A DNA stretch of 16,807 nucleotides from the NCBI GenBank assembly GCA_028696915.1, contig JAQVGB010000014.1, positions 1 to 16,807 of the forward strand, given 5' to 3'. The notes below the pieces were generated by a model. The model worked only from the letters and a program-made list of their open reading frames with translations. It was not told where the DNA came from and made no database searches. Positions 14,488 to 16,807 of the stretch are shown here, piece after piece. The position numbers were made by a program, and so were the translations under genes. The number at the start of each line of letters is the position of its first letter. Position 1 is the first letter of the stretch. This DNA is from Candidatus Dojkabacteria bacterium. Lineage in GTDB: Bacteria > Patescibacteriota > Dojkabacteria > SC72 > JAFGCJ01.

Positions 14488-14609
14488 ATATGGCGCTGGC
14501 AAAGCAGGTTTTGGTTCTGAACGGGATCCGTAGATGAATGTGACCGCAACTGTCCGCAGAGAATAGGTACAACGAAAAATAAACCAATAGAGCCGCTACC
14601 GGAGCACGC

Positions 14610-14637
14610 TTGACATATACCCCAGGGGGTATACAAT
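14610..14637 (+). promoter_or_regulatory. Promoter of the CsoR-family regulator gene
   Basis: Perfect -35 TTGACA (14610-14615), 16-nt spacer, -10 TACAAT (14632-14637). The spacer is filled by the operator palindrome, which also overlaps the first two bases of the -10 box, so a bound repressor would block RNA polymerase. Transcription would start near 14644, about 29 nt before the ATG. Confidence 0.75.
14616..14633 (+). promoter_or_regulatory. CsoR-type operator (perfect 8-2-8 palindrome)
   Basis: TATACCCCAGGGGGTATA is a perfect inverted repeat, TATACCCC / GGGGTATA with an AG centre. G/C tracts flanked by A/T in this arrangement are the known operator type of CsoR/RcnR-family repressors. Its location between the -35 and -10 boxes of the regulator's own gene implies negative autoregulation. 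Confidence 0.8.
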
Positions 14638-14672
14638 GTGTGTATTCGGTAAATTATTCACCCGCTATCCCT

Positions 14673-14900
14673 ATGCCCAAAACAGGACGATCGACCCTCG
14701 AGGACCGCCTCCATCGCATTGAAGGACAACTTCGTGCGATAGAAACGATGCTGAGCGGGGGAGAGGACCTCCAGAAAGTCATGATACAGCTCGAGGCGGT
14801 TATTTCCGGACTTCAGGGCGTGAAAGTCGAGCTTGTGAAGAAAAACGTCGAAAAAAAACTGCAGGAGCATATGCGTGAGGCACTTGACCTGCTCAGGTGA
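14673..14900 (+). CDS. CsoR/RcnR/FrmR-family (DUF156) transcriptional repressor lacking the metal ligands
   Basis: 75 residues from ATG 14673; the frame is open further upstream but that stretch is promoter. The family landmarks are DRLHRIEGQLRAIETML, matching the conserved RLRRIEGQVRGI DNA-binding helix, and the following all-helical core. In copper-sensing CsoR the ligands are Cys36, His61 and Cys65. Aligned here by position they are Leu33, Asn58 and Lys62, and the protein has no cysteine at all. It therefore cannot sense Cu(I) in the known way and also lacks the FrmR/CstR reactive cysteine. The operator in its own promoter shows that DNA binding is probably kept. No metal transporter is adjacent; the next gene, a sortase, has its own -10 box and starts 130 bp downstream. 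The inducer, if any, is unknown. Confidence 0.85.
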   Translation: MPKTGRSTLEDRLHRIEGQLRAIETMLSGGEDLQKVMIQLEAVISGLQGVKVELVKKNVEKKLQEHMREALDLLR

Positions 14901-14987
14901 TAGTTTCTGATCATTGTTCAGATTTCATCTATTCTCTACCGGCTTGACGGTGACAAACCGTGGATGCCCTCTGATGTGCAGATCGTG

Positions 14988-14993
14988 TATAAT
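14988..14993 (+). promoter_or_regulatory. Likely -10 box for the sortase gene
   Basis: A perfect TATAAT with TGCCCT 17 nt upstream (14965-14970), close to the TTGCCT -35 seen for rpsF and rpmE. A start near 15000 gives a leader of about 31 nt before the ATG at 15031. No Shine-Dalgarno sequence is seen. The 14901-14987 stretch otherwise holds only a 5-bp hairpin (14947-14961) without a T run. Confidence 0.5.
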
Positions 14994-15030
14994 TGCGGTG
15001 CTCTGTATTAAGTGTTGTGTCCCTGTACCT

Positions 15031-15924
15031 ATGAACCCAAAAATCTCTTCGGCCGATCGGCCATCTCGAGCTCCTGGAGGGCAATCTTTTCGAGAAAGGT
15101 TATCCAGAAAGTTTTCGGCGCTATCTGCGCTTACCAGCAGGAAGGTCGGTGAGGGAAAAAGAGCCGTCCGTCGTGCCGGTTCCGTGCGGCATCCGAAAAA
15201 CGGGACACGACAAGACAGCACAAAGCCGGCAAGCAGGAAAGACCGGATAATCGGTGCGGTGAAGAAAGCCGGATCGTACGTGATCGTTCTTGCTTGTGTA
15301 TACGCACTGATAATGCCTATTGCTCCGCAGATTGGCTTCTGGCTCAAGTCGATGAACGAGGAAGGGGTGTACCGCCAGCACGGGGACGCAGAGATGCAGA
15401 TCAGCTTTGCTGATTTTGACAGCGAAACTGAGGATGAGTTGCGTTCTCAAAATACCCTGATCATTCCGGTCATCGGTCTCGACGTTCAGATTGTGGAGGG
15501 CGCCGATGACGAGGCACTTGAACGGGGGGCGTGGCGCAGGCCGGCAACAAGCACACCGGATAAGGGTGGGAATACGGTCATAACCGGCCACCGGTTCAAG
15601 TACCTTCCACCGAGCAACCTGACGTTCTATCATCTTGATAAAGTAAAAGAAGGGGATCTCATCATTGTCTATTGGAACGGTCTCCGCTATGATTACTCGG
15701 TCGTCGATATTTTCGTTGTCGAACCGACGCAGATCGAGGTTGAAGCACCGACAGACGAACCGCGGCTGACGTTGTATACCTGTACCCCGTTGTGGACGGC
15801 GAGCAAGCGGCTTGTCATCGTTGCAGAGCCGTTTATCCAGTCTGAAGCCGAGGAGGGCATGGAGGATTCTCCAGAGGACGGAACGTCGGAAGAGGCCGAA
15901 GCCGGTGCGGAAACTGCCGATTGA
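15031..15924 (+). CDS. Sortase, class D/E-like
   Basis: 297 residues from ATG 15031; in-frame codons back to 14914 overlap the promoter. The first 80 residues are strongly basic and probably cytoplasmic. A single membrane helix at about 83-106 anchors the enzyme, with the catalytic domain outside. The sortase beta-barrel shows IPVIGLDVQIVEG, RPATSTPDKGGNTVITGHRF, FYHLDKVKEGD and LTLYTCTP. The catalytic residues are His187 (TGHR), Cys251 (YTCTP) and Arg260 (SKRLVI). An acidic Glu/Ser-rich tail of about 27 residues ends the protein. Sortases cut LPxTG-like signals and attach proteins to the cell wall or polymerise pili. No protein in the window carries a C-terminal sorting signal, so it acts as a housekeeping enzyme on distant substrates or on a non-canonical signal. 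Such enzymes argue for a cell with no outer membrane. Confidence 0.93.
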   Translation: MNPKISSADRPSRAPGGQSFRERLSRKFSALSALTSRKVGEGKRAVRRAGSVRHPKNGTRQDSTKPASRKDRIIGAVKKAGSYVIVLACVYALIMPIAPQIGFWLKSMNEEGVYRQHGDAEMQISFADFDSETEDELRSQNTLIIPVIGLDVQIVEGADDEALERGAWRRPATSTPDKGGNTVITGHRFKYLPPSNLTFYHLDKVKEGDLIIVYWNGLRYDYSVVDIFVVEPTQIEVEAPTDEPRLTLYTCTPLWTASKRLVIVAEPFIQSEAEEGMEDSPEDGTSEEAEAGAETAD

Positions 15925-15931
15925 TGTAAGT

Positions 15932-15937
15932 TATGAT
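15932..15937 (+). promoter_or_regulatory. Possible near-leaderless -10 box before the MBL-like gene
   Basis: TATGAT, one mismatch from consensus, ends 10 nt before the ATG at 15948, the same spacing as at rpmE and the S41 gene. No -35 match is seen at 17-18 nt. The gene could also simply be read through from the sortase gene, whose stop lies 23 bp before this start. Confidence 0.35.
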
Positions 15938-15947
15938 GTTTTGAGAA

Positions 15948-16595
15948 ATGGTATTGAAGTATTATGGGTTGAGCTGTTTTACGGTAAAGTCCGGTGCGTC
16001 GACGCTGGTCACCGACCCGTTTTCTCCCAAGGATGTGGGGTTGTCGCTTCCGCAACTTGAAACTGACGCCGTTGTCTATACCGAGGGACGCGAGGTAGTC
16101 CTTGAGGGGGCTAAAGAACGGATTGTTCCCGCTCCGGCGCGTGTTGAGAATGGAAAGCGGATGCTTGAAATTTTCGAGCCGGGAGAATATGAAGTGGGAG
16201 AAATTTTTATCCGGGTGCTGAGCCGTCCGGAAATCATACTGATCACCGCTCAAGACGTGACGGTTGGCTATCTTGGCCTGCGCAAGGAGATTGATCTGAA
16301 GGCTTCATTCGATGATGTCGGAATGGTCGACTACCTGATCGTGCCGGTTGGGGATAGCGGATTATTTCCCGAGTGGACGCAGGTAGACGAGCTGATCGAG
16401 AACATCGGTCCAGGGATTGTGATCCCATCCTGCTACCGTCTGGACCGCATGAAGGAACCGTATACCCGTCTTCTGTCCCTGTCCGACCTCTCGGGCAACC
16501 TGGGGGAGTACCGGACCGAGAAAAAGTTGAAACTGACCCCGGTCTCGATCACCGAAGAGTCGCAGTACGAAATTGTCGCGCTTCAGCCGGGATAG
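15948..16595 (+). CDS. Metallo-beta-lactamase-fold-like protein without metal-binding motif
   Basis: 215 residues, soluble. The N-terminus MVLKYYGLSCFTVKSG followed by VTDPFSP matches the start of the small Zn-dependent hydrolase group of the MBL fold (GHSCFxI...TIVTDPF). FEPGEYEVGEIFIRVL, DYLIVPVGD and GPGIVIPSCY correspond to later strands of that fold. The His of GHSCF is Leu here, and the HxHxDH metal site expected after the second strand is replaced by YTEGRE. The final histidine of the usual IPxH is Cys. Metal catalysis is therefore unlikely; a structural or binding role is inferred. Related divergent proteins with the GPGEYEV signature are, from memory, common in CPR genomes. It lies between the sortase and dnaB genes, all in one direction. 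Confidence 0.7.
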   Translation: MVLKYYGLSCFTVKSGASTLVTDPFSPKDVGLSLPQLETDAVVYTEGREVVLEGAKERIVPAPARVENGKRMLEIFEPGEYEVGEIFIRVLSRPEIILITAQDVTVGYLGLRKEIDLKASFDDVGMVDYLIVPVGDSGLFPEWTQVDELIENIGPGIVIPSCYRLDRMKEPYTRLLSLSDLSGNLGEYRTEKKLKLTPVSITEESQYEIVALQPG

Positions 16596-16609
16596 GGTAG
16601 GACTAATAT

Positions 16610-16807
16610 GTGATCAGCGAGCCGGTGCCGCTTGCGAAAGTACCACCTCACAATATAGATGCTGAGAAATCAATTCTCGGGGCGATCCTTCTCGATAAGG
16701 AAGCGATGATCAAGGTCGCGGAATTCCTTTCTGCAGAACATTTCTACGACCCCCGTCACGGGGAAATTTACTCGGCCGTTATCGAGCTGTTTGATCAGGG
16801 TGTTCCT
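16610..16807 (+). CDS. dnaB: Replicative DNA helicase DnaB, N-terminal part (3' end outside window)
   Basis: 66 codons from GTG at 16610 to the window edge. An AGGA 7 nt upstream (16599-16602) is a well-placed Shine-Dalgarno sequence, one of the few in the window, and supports GTG as start; the overlapping ATG at 16608 is followed at once by a stop. The protein opens with VPPHNIDAEKSILGAILLDKEAM, the classic DnaB N-terminal domain entry (PPHN-x-EAE-x-SVLG). HFYDPRHGEIYSAVIELFDQG continues it, matching the family's F-Y-x-x-xH-x-xIF-x-A segment. DnaB unwinds DNA ahead of the replisome; the ATPase domain lies beyond the window. It follows the MBL-like gene by 14 bp. Confidence 0.95.
   Translation, partial: MISEPVPLAKVPPHNIDAEKSILGAILLDKEAMIKVAEFLSAEHFYDPRHGEIYSAVIELFDQGVP

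Noticed and set aside
14449..14672. tRNA or small RNA gene in the longest intergenic region
   Set aside because: No cloverleaf, CCA end or conserved T-loop was found. The stretch is explained by the rpmE promoter, the CsoR-type promoter/operator and a short leader.
14947..14961. ACGGT/ACCGT hairpin with a 5-nt loop between the CsoR-like and sortase genes
   Set aside because: It is a short stem without a T run or similarity to another site in the window; such hairpins occur by chance.
1..16807. UGA recoding as in Gracilibacteria/Absconditabacteria
   Set aside because: UGA ends several genes at the expected family length, including prfA and the phosphorylase, and no conserved glycine position is encoded by UGA in the genes examined.

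Overview
The window looks like a chromosomal housekeeping segment of a small-genome, single-membrane-type bacterium. Gene density is high, base composition is even, and no mobile element, tRNA, rRNA or CRISPR array was seen. The best guess is a member of the Patescibacteria/CPR, possibly Peregrinibacteria-like. Reasons: sortase and membrane-anchored proteases with no outer-membrane genes, a zinc-type S18 with a long N-terminal tail, an NLPY-type PrmC, and a metallo-beta-lactamase-like protein that has lost its metal ligands. This placement is inference. Chloroflexota should be kept in mind because the two unknown genes at 6460-8876 resemble a Chloroflexota gene pair. UGA is an ordinary stop and RF1 is present, so the UGA=Gly code of Gracilibacteria/Absconditabacteria does not apply.

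Layout. 2-538 (+): C-terminal end of a thymidine/AMP phosphorylase, overlapping by 14 bp the end of a convergent secreted transglutaminase-like membrane protein (525-2483, -). 2614-3738 (+): YchF ATPase, convergent with an aromatic-type amino acid permease (3784-4935, -). 5125-8876 (+): the classic rpsF-ssb-rpsR set, followed directly by two unrecognised genes joined by a 4-bp overlap. The first is an actin-fold protein resembling the C-terminal half of MutL/GlmL. The second is a barrel-sandwich/KOW-like protein. 8995-12015 (+): S41 protease, ribosomal protein L9 and HtrA-type protease. 14448-12092 (-): rpmE-prfA-prmC, a translation-termination set. 14673-16807 (+): a CsoR/RcnR-family regulator with a perfect operator in its own promoter, a class D/E-like sortase, the MBL-like pseudoenzyme and the start of dnaB.

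How the parts fit. Two themes recur: translation and replication (S6, S18, L9, L31, RF1, PrmC, YchF, SSB, DnaB) and the cell surface (transglutaminase-like protein, S41 and HtrA proteases, sortase). Promoters are unusually readable. Several genes have a TATAAT-like -10 only 9-10 nt before the start codon and no Shine-Dalgarno sequence, which suggests leaderless or near-leaderless mRNAs. The most novel items are the two-gene module at 6460-8876, the cysteine-less CsoR-type regulator, and the leaderless promoter geometry.
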